Below, in pieces: positions 22,918 to 32,762 of a stretch of 64,000 bases of DNA; within the stretch, counting starts at the first letter, position 1; each line of letters starts with the position of its first letter. The position numbers and the translations under genes are program-made. A model generated the notes under the pieces. It was not told where the DNA came from and made no database searches. It saw nothing but the letters and a program-made list of their open reading frames with translations. Location of the stretch: positions 29,884,202 through 29,948,201 of the forward strand of contig JBCNJP010000003.1 of the NCBI GenBank assembly GCA_039602395.1. Reading direction: 5' to 3'. This DNA is from Deinandra increscens subsp. villosa. Taxonomy: Eukaryota; Streptophyta; Magnoliopsida; Asterales; Asteraceae.

Positions 22918-23559
22918 TGTAGGACCGTTGATTACTCAGAGAAATAATCAAAGCAAGAACTCTTTACTTGCGGATCACAACCATGCGGAATAAAGTTGTA
23001 TCACACTTGTTTATACTTATACTTGTAGTTTGATTGTACTGATTGCATAAACTAGTGAACACAAGATAATACATTTCTCGATACTATTTGCATTAACTCA
23101 AGTTCAAACTGTTACAAGTGTAAGCACTAAATCTGGTACATGTGAATAAACTAGCTAACAACTATATATAGTACTAAGGAGATCAACTACAGCCGTTGAT
23201 CTCATACGGGCTAATCTAACCGTACATGAAAGTCAAACAATAAACTTACTAAAAGAACATTAGTAAACATACAAAAGAGGAAATGTGCAAAATGCAATTA
23301 TCTATAAGTAGGAGACGGCTAGGATATGACTTTGGAAGAATAAAAGTAGTTGCAGGTCTGATTTCTGCAAAAGTAAACTTTCAGTACTTTTCCGGTTGAA
23401 CTCTTTATACTGTTGGATAAAAGATTTCACCCGGAAATATTCTTCCGCTTGAGCTTTTCCGGTTGACAAGTCTTCCGCTTAAGGGTTTTCCGCTTGAACA
23501 TGTCTTCAACCGGAAATCTTCATCTTGAACCGGTTGACTCAGATTTTCATTTCCTTACA
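22918..23559 (-). repeat. 5' LTR of copia 1 (642 bp)
   Basis: In plus orientation it starts TGTAGGACCG next to the primer-binding site and ends TTCCTTACA. A TATA box (CTATATATAG) lies at 23161-23171. Upstream of it, at 23388-23540, at least seven exact or degenerate copies of TTCCGGTTGA occur in both orientations. About 65-75 bp downstream of TATA lies a small palindrome, AACTCAAGTT. The 5 bp beyond the LTR are ACTTC. The mate is not visible. Confidence 0.8.
23388..23540. promoter_or_regulatory. Motif cluster TTCCGGTTGA in copia 1 U3
   Basis: Copies and near copies include TTCCGGTTGAA (23390), TTCCGCTTGAG, TTCCGGTTGAC, TTCCGCTTAAG, TTCCGCTTGAA, TTCAACCGGAA and GAACCGGTTGAC (23527-23538, palindromic AACCGGTT core). 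It lies about 220 bp upstream of the LTR TATA box, where enhancer-like repeats would be expected. The function is inferred from position only. Confidence 0.55.
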
Positions 23560-24429
23560 ACTTCCATGTATTTTATTTATGTACTAATAACGTATTTAGA
23601 CAATAGCATACATAAATACATTTTGTTAAATTTGTTAGAAAAAAAAATAAATGAATGAATAACGGTATATTCAAATTAAGGTGACTGATTTCAAAACATA
23701 ATCTTTCTTTATCTACTGTAACTCCGATTACATTTCCTTTTGGACAAAAATATTTTGCCCTCTACATCTTTGACCACGTTCAAGACTTTCAGTTATAAAA
23801 AAGAGCCTTGTGTAACACGACATCATGTGGCAAATATTCCTTTCCAATTATGTTTCTTTTTCTCATCTTCATAACTACATAACTCTTCTGACCACCTCTC
23901 TTGCTAGACCAAAAACAAAACCGAGGTTATCATTGCCCATATCAACTTCTCGGTTACTTTCACCGATGTTTCTTGCCCTTTTTGAATTATTGTAAGCTAT
24001 CAGACGTATAGTACAATATACCATATTACAAATTGTGATCGGGGGGCATCGCGCTAATAGAAATGAATATCGCATTGTAATATGTTGTCGTTGCCTAACG
24101 TGCGGACAAAAGACGAATGACGCACTATAAACTGTCGCACTATAAATATAACATTGAATTTGTGCATGGAAGTATTATAATTGTTTACATAGTAGCAAAA
24201 AAATTCTAATCTAAGTTATTCGTGTATTTGTTATATTTAATTAAGATTTGCAAGACTCATTACATAAATAGACTACACTTGATTGCATCATGCATACAGA
24301 AAACAAGTACGTCATTGTAAATTGTCGTTGCGGCGCATCGCGCTAACATAAATGAACAACCGCATTGTGAATTATCGTCGTCCCCACAACGCGCGAACCG
24401 AAGATGAATAACACGGTATACACTGTCTC
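23560..24429. other. Helitron 3' region with two diverged 100-bp subrepeats
   Basis: AT-rich DNA in which the phrase GGCATCGCGCTAA...AAATGAA...CGCATTGT occurs twice (about 24045 and 24333), each copy followed by a GC-rich tail. No gene is seen. Confidence 0.45.
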
Positions 24430-24455
24430 CGCCGCAACGCGCGGGTACACGACTA

Positions 24456-24456
<1 letters not shown>
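24430..24456 (+). terminator. Helitron 3' terminal hairpin and CTAG end
   Basis: CCGCCGCAACGCGCGGG can fold (CCGC with GCGG) and is followed by TACACGA and CTAG, then T. This is the rolling-circle termination signal layout of Helitrons. The second Helitron ends with the same hairpin followed by TATACCC and CTAG. Confidence 0.65.

Positions 24457-24457
<1 letters not shown>

Positions 24458-24511
<54 letters not shown>
24458..24511. repeat. TA microsatellite
   Basis: An uninterrupted TA run between the Helitron end and the first MITE. Further TA runs lie at 25161-25212, 25981-26044, 26453-26489 and 26673-26682, one on each side of each MITE. Confidence 0.95.
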
Positions 24512-24520
<9 letters not shown>

Positions 24521-24521
24521 T

Positions 24522-25155
24522 AGGGGAAGTATCCTGCGAAAACACATTTTTTTTGTGAGAACTGTGTAAACAAATCTTAAAACCTATATAACTTTTTCAT
24601 ACGTTAGTATATTTTTAAAAACATTTGCACCAAAAGTCTTAAAATTATGTTATCTCTAATACTATAAAAGTTTTAAAAAACTTAACGCTTTTTTTATTTT
24701 TTTATTATTTTTTTGTGTGGTGCACATATGCATCACACAAAAAAACTCATACTTTTAGTATGAGTTAATATTTTTTTTCTTAGTTGCACCATATGTCATA
24801 TATTTTCATCATTTTTTTGCATTTTTATTGAATGATGCACATGTGCATCATAAAAAAAAAACCTCATACATGTGATATACACTAATAGGTTTAAAAAGAA
24901 ATTGCACCATAAATCTTATAGTTGTGTTATCTTTACATTTAAAGAAAAAAAATAACATTTTATAACTTTTTTTAATTATATGATGCACATGTGCATCACA
25001 GGAAAAAAAACTTTTGTTCTAGAATTAAAGATAACGTAATTCTAAGACTTTTGGCGCAAATTTTATGAAAAATCGTTAACGTATGAAAAAGTTACGTGAG
25101 TTTTAATATGTGTTTTCGCAGTTTTCACAAAAAAATGTGTTTTCGCAGGATCCTA

Positions 25156-25160
<5 letters not shown>
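24522..25160. mobile_element. Fold-back MITE 1 in a TA microsatellite
   Basis: The left end reads GGGGAAGTATCCTGCGAAAA. The inverted right end reads GGGTTAGGATCCTGCGAAAA, and similarity continues for well over 100 bp inward (ACTTTTTCATACGTTA, TTGCACCAAAAGTCTTA). The interior carries palindromes TGATGCACATGTGCATCA at 24833-24850 and 24981-24998 and a variant near 24719. It is flanked by TA repeats. No ORF. Confidence 0.8.
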
Positions 25161-25212
<52 letters not shown>

Positions 25213-25218
<6 letters not shown>

Positions 25219-25978
25219 AGGATCATGTGAAAACAACTTCTATTGCGAAAACACGAAAACAAATATTAAAATCTCTATAACTTTTTCATACGTTAATATT
25301 TTTAAAAAAAATTTGCACCAAAATCCTTAAAATTATGTTATCTTTAGTTCTGAAAAAAAATAAAAAAAAATCAAAATTTTTTTAAAAAATTATTATTGCA
25401 CAGGTGCAATAATTTTTTTATTACTATTATTGCACATATGCAATAATATTAAAACCTTTATAACTTTTTTCATATGTTAAATGTTTTTATAAAAAATTGC
25501 ACTATAAATCTTATAATTCTGTTATCTTTAATTCTGGAGAAGATTAAAAAAACTCAACGTTTTTTAAAATTTTTTATTATTGCACATGTGCAATAAAAAA
25601 TTATTATTGCACATGTGCAATAATATTAAAACCTCTATAACTTTTTCATACGTTAATATTTTTGATAAAAAATTGTACCATAGATCTTATAATTCTGTTA
25701 TCTTTAATTCTTGAAAAAATAAAAAAAAATTAATGTTTTTTGTTAATATTGCACATGTGTAATATAATAATACGTATTATTGCACATGTGCAATAATAAA
25801 AAAAATCACAAAATTTTATATGTTTAATTATTTTCCCCAGAATTACAGGTGACATAATTTTAAGACTTTTGGTGCAAATTTTTAAAAAAAATATTAACGT
25901 ATGAGGAAGTTATAGAGGTTTTAATATTTGTTTTCGTGTTTTCGCAATAACATCTTGTTTTTATTTGATCCTTCTCCT
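25213..25978. mobile_element. Fold-back MITE 2 in a TA microsatellite
   Basis: The ends are GGGTAAGGATCATGTGAAAA (left) and, inverted, AGGAGAAGGATCAAATAAAA. Both continue into TTAAAAYCTCTATAACTTT and CGTTAATATTTTTA. The interior has five or six palindromes of the form ATTGCACATGTGCAAT (25391-25800). It is related to but distinct from MITE 1. No coding capacity. Confidence 0.8.
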
Positions 25979-26044
<66 letters not shown>

Positions 26045-26048
<4 letters not shown>

Positions 26049-26431
26049 GAGGGATATAATGAAAACCTCTCTGAGTTTGAAAATCCATAAAAACCAAGCT
26101 AAAAAAAATCGTTTTTTGTTTCGATTTATTATGGTAACTCTCTAAGTTAAAAAAAACCCCTTTATGCAAAAAAAAGTAAAAAAACGCCTAGTAAATTAAA
26201 AAAAAAAACATTTTATATCCCATGTTACATATGTAACAGGGTAATGTTACATATGTAACATGGGTTATAAAATATATAAAAAAAAATTTATTAGGCGTTT
26301 TTTTATTTTTTTTGCATAAAGGGGTTTTTTAACTTAGAGAGTCACCATAAAAAAAATCGGAACAAAAAACGAATTTTTTAGCTTGGTTTTCATGGTTTTC
26401 CAAACTCGAAGAGGTTTTCATTTTATCCTTC

Positions 26432-26434
<3 letters not shown>
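26045..26434. mobile_element. Fold-back MITE 3 in a TA/TC microsatellite
   Basis: An almost complete fold-back: GGGGAGGGATATAATGAAAA at the left, AGGAAGGATAAAATGAAAA inverted at the right, with AAACCAAGCTAAAAAA and CTCTCTAAGTTAAAAAA mirrored inside. At the centre ATGTTACATATGTAACAT occurs twice (26221-26264). It is followed by a TC then a TA run. Confidence 0.85.
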
Positions 26435-26489
<55 letters not shown>

Positions 26490-26491
<2 letters not shown>

Positions 26492-26672
26492 GTATAGGTA
26501 TCAAATGAGAACTTTTTGTTTATGAGAACTTTTAAGAACTAAATCTCCATCACTAATTTCAGTTGGGGACCACTACAATTCATGGGAGGGGGGTACATGT
26601 AAATACAACTAGTGGCTTAAAATGGTTCTTAAAAGTTCTCTCAACCAATTAGTTCTCAAATGATCCTCTCCC
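26490..26672. mobile_element. Short MITE 4 (183 bp) in a TA microsatellite
   Basis: The left end is GGGTATAGGTATCAAATGAG and the inverted right end GGGAGAGGATCATTTGAGAA. Both continue GAGAAC...TTAAGAACC. It has the same terminal theme as MITEs 1-3 but a different interior. No coding capacity. Confidence 0.8.
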
Positions 26673-26686
26673 TATATATATACTAG

Positions 26687-28020
26687 GGGTATACCCGCGC
26701 GTTGCGGCGGCGGCAGTACATAAGCATTATTCGTCATTTGTTCGCTCGTTATGGCCACACAACAGTTTGGGAATTCATTTGGGAAACAACGACGCAGTAC
26801 TTGATTTTTGTTCGTTTATCCATACTCTCGTGATATATCTTCGAATGTACGTATATTGGTTTTGTCATTTGTATCATCGATTTAGCTTATCTACCCTTGT
26901 AGAATTCAAACAAATAATAGTAAACAGCCGAATTGAAATATATATTGGTCACAAACATAGTAATTTAAAACCAAAAGAGTTTTAAGATAGAAGTCATCAA
27001 CATAGGTGTAGTCTATCTATGTCATGAGCCTTACAGATCTCAAACGAACATACAAATAAGGTTGAGTAACTGGCATACACATAGTAATTTAAAAATAAAT
27101 ATATGAAACTGACATATATGGGGGAAACCTGCGTGGTGCGACCGCGGTGAAAATCAAACAACACGGTGCCTTTTTATTAATTTATCAATCCTTTTATGAT
27201 ATCTTGTATTTACGTTTGTTAGTTTTCTAATTCGTATCATCAATCTATTATATCTAAATCAAGTCTAGTATATCTAAATCACATATCCAGATAACAATAT
27301 AACATGGATCCCAAATAATGTGAGAATGTTACAAAATGTTTATAGAAAGTTCTTATCTTTATATCTATAAAATAGCTTTATATCTATAAAATAATTTATA
27401 TTATTTTGGCAAAACGGGTAAAATGGCTAAAGCGTATTTTGGAGTCGAATATTTAATATGAAACTTCATGGCTTAAGAATTTTTTTCACATGAAGGAGTT
27501 CTACAAACAGTTCACATGAGAATTTATAAATATAATAATTTAGTGTGTATTCACTTATCTCTTGATCTTAAAAGAAGTCTACACATAGAACCATAACTTA
27601 AATGCTAAATATTACCAAGTTGTTGGCTGTCATTTTGATGACACTGCTTGTCGACATGTTTGTGGACAATGATGAAGGTTGCGACATGTTTTGATGAATA
27701 TGGTGATCTTGGTCAACTTATGAGAACAAGGATTGCTCTAGATACCATATAAGAGTTATACAATATATTGATCGAAGAGAATTATAGTCACCGATGGAAT
27801 GCAATGAGGCTATATAGCCAAGAATACAGTTGATACAAGGAAGGTGCAAAACGGTACTAAGTACAATTATCCATAATATGGTGGCTCACTGATATGTTCT
27901 TTAATTTCTTAAATTTCGTAATTTCCACACATAGCTATTATATTAAACAGTCAAAAACTACTTCAAATATAAAGAGACCAAGTAGCTTTAAATAGAATAA
28001 TGCAGGGAGGTTATAAACAT
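26687..28020. other. Helitron H2 3' part, no gene seen
   Basis: AT-rich, with two diverged copies of a segment containing TCGTATCATC...(A/T)TATCTA near 26870 and 27230. Short open stretches have no recognisable domain. Confidence 0.4.
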
Positions 28021-28029
28021 TTTAGTATG

Positions 28030-28130
28030 CAATGCCTTTGGCCTAGTGGTATCTTTGTGTTAGAAAACTTTGTATTTCCAAGTGGTGAAGGTTCAAAGCC
28101 TGTGGTGGACAATATAAATAAAAAGTTATA
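28030..28130 (+). repeat. tRNA-derived SINE-like segment
   Basis: A-box-like TTTGGCCTAGTGGTATC (28037-28053) and B-box-like AGGTTCAAAGCC (28089-28100) are spaced as in tRNA-derived SINEs, followed by an A/T-rich tail. It is a short, unclassified copy. Confidence 0.5.
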
Positions 28131-28526
28131 ATTGGCATTATTAATGACAAGTATACCAATATGGTCCTGCTTATCTACCAGTCAACCATACTATAACCCA
28201 AAATGTTCTTATTAATATCTATGGTCGATTTTGATTGTATGCAAGGTTTCCTTTGTTGACCAAATAACATTTAGTTACATCTTTATCTATGTTAGTTAAG
28301 CAAAAATTTTGTTTAATTATCATAAGACCAGCACCATGTCAGATGGAGATCTTTTGCTAATTTTAACCTATATAGTCTGTTCACAACGCCCCAAAAGAAA
28401 GATCATAAACCAATAAACTAATTCTGAATGGTAATTAACTAACCAAGTAACCAAGTAGAGATGGTAACTAAGAGATTTTACTTATGTGAAACAGAAAAGG
28501 AAAAAAAAACATGAAAACAGATTCAC

Positions 28527-28645
28527 CTGCAAAACATTTGGCAAGTTTAGCCTTTGTGCAAGTTGGGTAGCAATTGTAGACTTTCCAACACAGGCTGTAC
28601 CACACAAAAGAATAACCAATATCACTTTTTGATGGTGAAATCTTC
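28527..28645 (-). pseudogene. Captured exon of an LPA1-like P-loop NTPase
   Basis: On the minus strand the frame reads VILVILL then GTACVGKSTIATQLAQ and RLNLPNVLQ, followed at once by a splice donor (CAG then GTGAATCTG). GxxCVGKST is a Walker A motif. This exact neighbourhood is characteristic of plant LPA1 (low phytic acid 1) homologues, which are related to 2-phosphoglycerate kinase and act in seed phytate metabolism. The left exon edge is uncertain: the frame has a TGA just upstream near 28648. Only this exon is recognisable, and the gene runs in the same direction as Helitron H2, consistent with capture. It is non-functional by itself. Confidence 0.65.
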
Positions 28646-29399
28646 AAAAGGGGGAAAACAGAAGCAAGATGACTAAATTCAACTTCTATAGTACATAAAC
28701 AAATAATTTAATTATTCCTCTATGTTCCTTTTCATCATCTTGTAACTATTTATATACTCTTGTCCCCCGCCCCTTTTTCTACCCCTGTCTTAGATTTAGC
28801 CTTTTTAAGCACAATTTTGGTGTCATTTAAGAAACAAAAACACACCTTCATGTCATTAGACCAAATTGCACCATTGTCAACCCCAAATACAGTTTTAATA
28901 ATAAAAACTAACCTAAATCAAAAAAATCTGGGTCAAGGGTCTTGTATCTAGCCATTAGAGTCAACTTTGTAGAAATTCCATATTAGCATATCCTGGTTCA
29001 AAAAGCATTGTACCAAATATATCAGCAACAATGAAGGCATACACCATAAAAACAACAGAGGAACATAAATCATAACAGAGGCAAAATTAGATGTGAACGG
29101 AGAATTAAGACTATATATCAACAACCATATCACACACTACTAAACTTGTAAAACGATGAAACATACCGTAAAAGGGAAAATAAATATACCTACAGAGATC
29201 TGAGACCACCCAAAATCAGCAAAATGGATAATAATAAGAAACAACTAATAAAAATATTTCAACCAAAACCAAACTGATAAAAAAATAAAAGACAACAACC
29301 AATTCATATTAAAAGGAATAATAGCTTCATGTCAAACCAAGACCAAAACATAAAATTTAACTTGTGTTTTCAAGAAATAGAAATTGTACCTCCTGAACT
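28646..29399. other. Intron-like or UTR-like DNA of H2
   Basis: AT-rich with no domain or repeat I can name. It may be intron from the same captured gene. Confidence 0.35.
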
Positions 29400-29462
29400 T
29401 GCTATGAACTTGAGAAGAACCTGAGCTTGAACTTGAGCTTGAACTTGAGCTTGAACTTGATG
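29400..29462. repeat. Minisatellite, 12-bp unit
   Basis: GAACTTGAGCTT repeats (with minor variants) about five times, flanked by GAACTTGAGAAGAACCTG. It gives a Ser-rich run in one minus frame, which is not evidence of a gene. Confidence 0.85.
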
Positions 29463-30420
29463 AGAAACAAATGAAGACACCTTTATCATTAGTAAAATTA
29501 AACAAAATATACTTACTCACTATTTAAACAAATAAAGCCTACAACCTCTATGACCACACCTTTATCATTAGTAAAATTAAAGAACTTGTTAATCATTTAA
29601 AGATCTCAACTTCTGAACACAGATTTGATAAACACAAACAAATTTCTGAAAAGAAGCAGCTTAAAGGTAAATTTTGAAAGAATATAACAGCAGCACATGG
29701 AAGCAAAATTTTGACCAAATGAAAACATGTCATGGGTTAAAACCAACATTTCTAAGACCAAACAGGTTCTTGACCATTTTGACTATTCAAATTATAATCT
29801 CCAACCCTCACGAATAGGTAATCTGTGTTTTTTAACCATGCTATATTCACATTTGGTGGCTACAATGAATATAACCAATAAAAAAATCAAAACCACATAA
29901 AAGAAGTATTATGAGGATGAATTTTAAAGTGTATTACACTAATGTGTATTTATGCTCATATTTTGTTTGGACACAGGGACATAAAATTCCAATACTTCAT
30001 AGAGCTATATCCAACCATGTTGGGATGTCTAATTCACAACAGCAACAAATGAGCTCAATGAAGCCTTTAACATGAACAAAAATGAGCTCAATGAAGCTTA
30101 TAAGCTCAAATAAGCATCATTACAATGAACAACAATAAAAGAAGTTTTTTTTTTGGAAAGCAACTGTACGCTTTCAATTCAAGTGTTTAATAACTTATAA
30201 GGACCTAATAGAATGATGTCATTTGAACCCACTTGAACCCTTTCAATTCAAATGCACTTGTGAGCAAGAAACATATATGTACTTAAACAACAAACATAAA
30301 AGGTAGATACCATTAAATACATCAGCAGCAGTTTGAGGACAATGAAATACAATTTAAACATAAAAGGTAGATACCATGAGCAGCAGTTGTGAGCAAGAAA
30401 CATATATGTCATTCAACACT
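29463..30420. other. H2 interior, no gene seen
   Basis: AT-rich. Short dispersed duplications (ACCTTTATCATTAGTAAAAT near 29478 and 29556; ACATAAAAGGTAGATACCAT near 30293 and 30358) point to repeated patching, not coding sequence. Confidence 0.4.
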
Positions 30421-30840
30421 CTCAAGACTAACCTTAAAAGGATGCAGCTCCAGACTAACCTAAAAAATTTATTCCATCTTTAAACAGCAGTGAAATATAA
30501 CCTTTCATTCACCCTCAAGACTAACCTTAAAAGGATGCAGCTTGAATCGATGGGATGCAGCTTGAATCGATGGGATGCAATGAACTACAAAGAAGAACTT
30601 GCGATTGAATTTATTGCGATTTAAGAAAAATTCAATAATCAGGAACCGTACCTCAGCTTGAATCGATTTGCGATGAACCGTACCTCGATGGGATGCAATG
30701 AACTACAAAGAAGAACTTGCGATTATTGGCATATGTCAATAATCAGTTGCGATTTAAGAAAAATTCAGGAACCGTACCTCAGAGATGAACTTGCGATTTG
30801 CGATGAATGTTAGCAAAGAAGAACTTGCGATGAACGTGTG
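30421..30840. repeat. Scrambled duplications of UTR-like blocks
   Basis: Blocks such as AGACTAACCTTAAAAGGATG, CAGCTTGAATCGATGGGATG, CAATGAACTACAAAGAAGAA, TTTAAGAAAAATTCA and AGGAACCGTACCTCAG each occur two or three times in changing order. The pattern is typical of Helitron 5' regions built by template switching. CTGAGGTACGG on the minus strand resembles a repeated splice donor. Confidence 0.7.
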
Positions 30841-31219
30841 TATTTATATCTGATTTCAAATTGAAAATTTGAATTGCAACCGCCCATTAACATCTCATCA
30901 GAAAAGGAAACGATTACTGCTTCTCTGTACAAAGTCTTCTGATTTCACCAAAGTCTTCTCTGCAACCGCCGAATATGCAGAGAAGTCTTCTCTGCAAGGG
31001 AAATAGTTGGGGTGTACGAAAGTCTTCTCTGGAAAAGGGGTGTACCTTTTAAGAGTTCTTTTGTTCATATAGTTGAGAAGTAAGGGAAATAGTTGGGAAG
31101 TAATTGACTTACTTTTAACAAGCTTCTCAAGCTTGTACATAATGCTTCTTTTCTTGTACGTTTTAAATTTAAGAGTTTAGTTTACAACTAAAAAGAGATG
31201 GATTATATAGTAGTAAAGA
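30841..31219 (-). other. Helitron H2 5' terminal region
   Basis: It contains a fourfold-related phrase (AAGTCTTCTCTG at about 30951, 30981 and 31020) and ends at the TC terminus. No domain is seen in the short open frame here. Confidence 0.45.
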
Positions 31220-32064
31220 TATACCTATATATATATATATACCTATATATATATATATATAATCTGTATATATATATTTAAATACATAAACAATAAATCA
31301 GATATAATTGTGATAATTGAATATAACAATTATATCTGAATATTATAGCAATGATTAATCTATATCTAAACTAAAATAGAGATCAGATATATCTTGATGT
31401 TAAGTCGAACAACTGTTCGAGACACTGATGTTCAACAAGAAAGTGCTAGTGTCGAAAACTTACCGGAGAAAAACAGTATCACAGATTTATTAATCGGTCT
31501 TAGCAAAAAAATGATCGCGGCAAAATGGGTAGCGGTGCGGTGGTGTCGGTCGGCGGCGACGTGGCGGAGACACGGCGCTGGGAAGGGGGTGTGGTGGTGG
31601 TCGATGCGCGGTTTGCGCTTGGGGAGGCGGTGGTCGGTGCGCGGTTTGCGCTTGGGGAAGCGGTGTGGAACCAGGAAGGCGGTGTGCGACCGGAGTGCAA
31701 GTCGAACTCCAGGTGATTAGTGACGAGCTAAGGTGGTCGTTGGGGAAGGTGGCCGGATAGCGGCAGTTAGTGGCAGTGATAGGTGGTCGGTGGCTTGGTC
31801 GCGCGATGAAGAGGGACGGAAATTGAGAGAGATTAAAAGTCTAACCTAAAACGTCAATTGTGATCCACTTTTATACCCTCCAACCAGTTGTAGATAAATT
31901 ACAACTGGTTTAAACCCTTTGAATTATCTGCTCAAGTTTAGGATTATTATCTTTTATATATATATATATATATAATTTATTTAAACTACATTTATCTATC
32001 CATCAATTTTTATAAAAACTTAATTAAATAAAACTAGTTTATTTAATTAACTTTATATTTTATA

Positions 32065-32107
<43 letters not shown>

Positions 32108-32299
32108 GTAGTATTATTTTCACCGCAAATTATTAGTAACATTGTAATAATAATATTTTCTGCTAGGTATTATTAATAAACTAATAATAATATTTGACTA
32201 AATAATTATTTATAATCATATAAAAATTAATTTCATTAATTACGTTTTTGTAAAATACCAGTTAATCGTATAAGCGAACTCATTTCTCGTTTCTTTTAG
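31220..32299. other. AT-rich DNA with a GC-rich, possibly genic island
   Basis: TA repeats (31220-31280) precede a GC-rich island at about 31500-31800. In it a block of about 38 bp containing GCGCGGTTTGCGCTTGGGG is duplicated (31610 and 31640). On the minus strand the island looks like a short first exon ending in a donor (TTCTCCG then GTAAGTTTTCG near 31462), but I recognise no protein. After it come TA and TAA microsatellites. The nature of the island is unresolved. Confidence 0.35.
32066..32113. repeat. AAT/TAA microsatellite
   Basis: About 14 uninterrupted AAT units. Confidence 0.95.
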
Positions 32300-32750
32300 T
32301 GTAACTCTTACAGGTCACAATCGGGTTGGGTTATGTGGATTTGTCGGGTCTAGACATTCAATATTCAATAGTCTCCCACTTGGACAGGTTGCGGAAAATG
32401 CATGAGTGGTGGATCGTCTACTCGATCTAGCTATTTCGATATACAGACGTAATTAAACTTTTGTTTTTTATTCATCAAGATGAACAACAATACAATCTGG
32501 AAACACAAAGACACTTCAGAGAGAAACACAGAAGACTCCTACTTGACTTAGACCACTCAAAGACCCCTAATCACCCATGAAAATTACACACAAATTACTA
32601 TTAATACTATTTATGCAGTCCGCGAAATGGAGTACCAACGAACTGGCAGTTCGTTGGAACTATGAGTTCGTACTTCAGTTCGTTGTCAGTGTAATTCATT
32701 CTCTGATATGCTCTGATACATCACGTGTCGAACCGCTCCATGCTCTAACA
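32300..32750 (-). repeat. 3' LTR of element F
   Basis: The right edge GCTCTAACA at 32750 directly abuts a polypurine tract. The left edge TGTAACTCTTACAGG at 32300 is less certain. On the minus strand a TATA box (GCATAAATAG) lies at 32616-32607, with a perfect palindrome just upstream at 32635-32657 and a further half copy (CAGTTCGTT) near 32676. An AATAAA-like signal is present in ATGAATAAAAAAC near 32470. Confidence 0.55.
32635..32657. promoter_or_regulatory. Perfect palindrome upstream of LTR F TATA box
   Basis: CCAACGAACTG (32635-32645), one G, then its exact reverse complement (32647-32657). It lies about 20 bp upstream of the TATA box. Degenerate halves (GAGTTCGTAC, CAGTTCGTTGTC) follow to 32690. 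Placement and symmetry suggest a protein-binding site, as described for palindromic LTR repeats of Sireviruses. Confidence 0.65.
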
Positions 32751-32762
32751 AACTCTCCCTCG

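Larger units (their letters stand above)
16078..23559 (-). mobile_element. Ty1-copia retrotransposon (copia 1), Sirevirus-like, decayed
   Basis: Minus-strand order: 5' LTR (23559-22918), iMet-type primer-binding site, gag frame (22800-19846), protease-integrase (19825-18214), reverse transcriptase (17914-17055), RNase H (16985-16314), then 3' sequence running into the gap. The integrase-before-RT order defines copia. The gag frame is unusually long and has two zinc knuckles. There are three nonsense codons in gag, frameshifts in integrase and RT, and a stop before RNase H. The 3' LTR is presumably in the gap, so the insertion cannot be dated. A 10-11-bp motif (TTCCGGTTGAA or its complement) recurs in the LTR, coding region and 3' region. 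Confidence 0.92.
2146..24456 (+). mobile_element. Putative Helitron H1 with nested insertions
   Basis: The left end is TCTATACTACTATATAAT at 2146, preceded by A. The right end is a GC-rich hairpin (CCGCCGCAACGCGCGGG, 24430-24445), 7 bases, then CTAG at 24453-24456, followed by T. TC...CTRR termini, a hairpin just before the 3' end and insertion between A and T are Helitron hallmarks. Both ends match the ends of the second Helitron at 26683-31219, so they belong to one family. That they bound a single 22-kb element is inferred: it contains a hAT element, a tandem array, an N gap and a copia element. The alternative is two truncated Helitrons. No Rep/helicase ORF was found, so it would be non-autonomous. 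Confidence 0.4.
26683..31219 (-). mobile_element. Helitron H2 (4.5 kb, non-autonomous)
   Basis: Read on the minus strand it starts TCTTTACTACTATATAATCC at 31219 and ends with the hairpin CCGCCGCAACGCGCGGG, seven bases and CTAG at 26686-26683. The flanking bases are T (31220) and A (26682), giving the A-T insertion site expected of Helitrons without target duplication. Both ends match H1. Inside are an LPA1-like exon, a SINE-like segment, a minisatellite and scrambled duplications of UTR-like DNA. No Rep/helicase is present. Confidence 0.72.

Noticed and set aside
24260..24573. Proteins with Tyr-Ile repeats near 24.4 kb, 26.1 kb and similar
   Set aside because: These are TA microsatellites translated in one frame.
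31394..31720. GC-rich ORF near 31.5 kb as a host gene
   Set aside because: All frames are open because of GC richness and an internal duplication. I find no domain, and strand and start cannot be decided.
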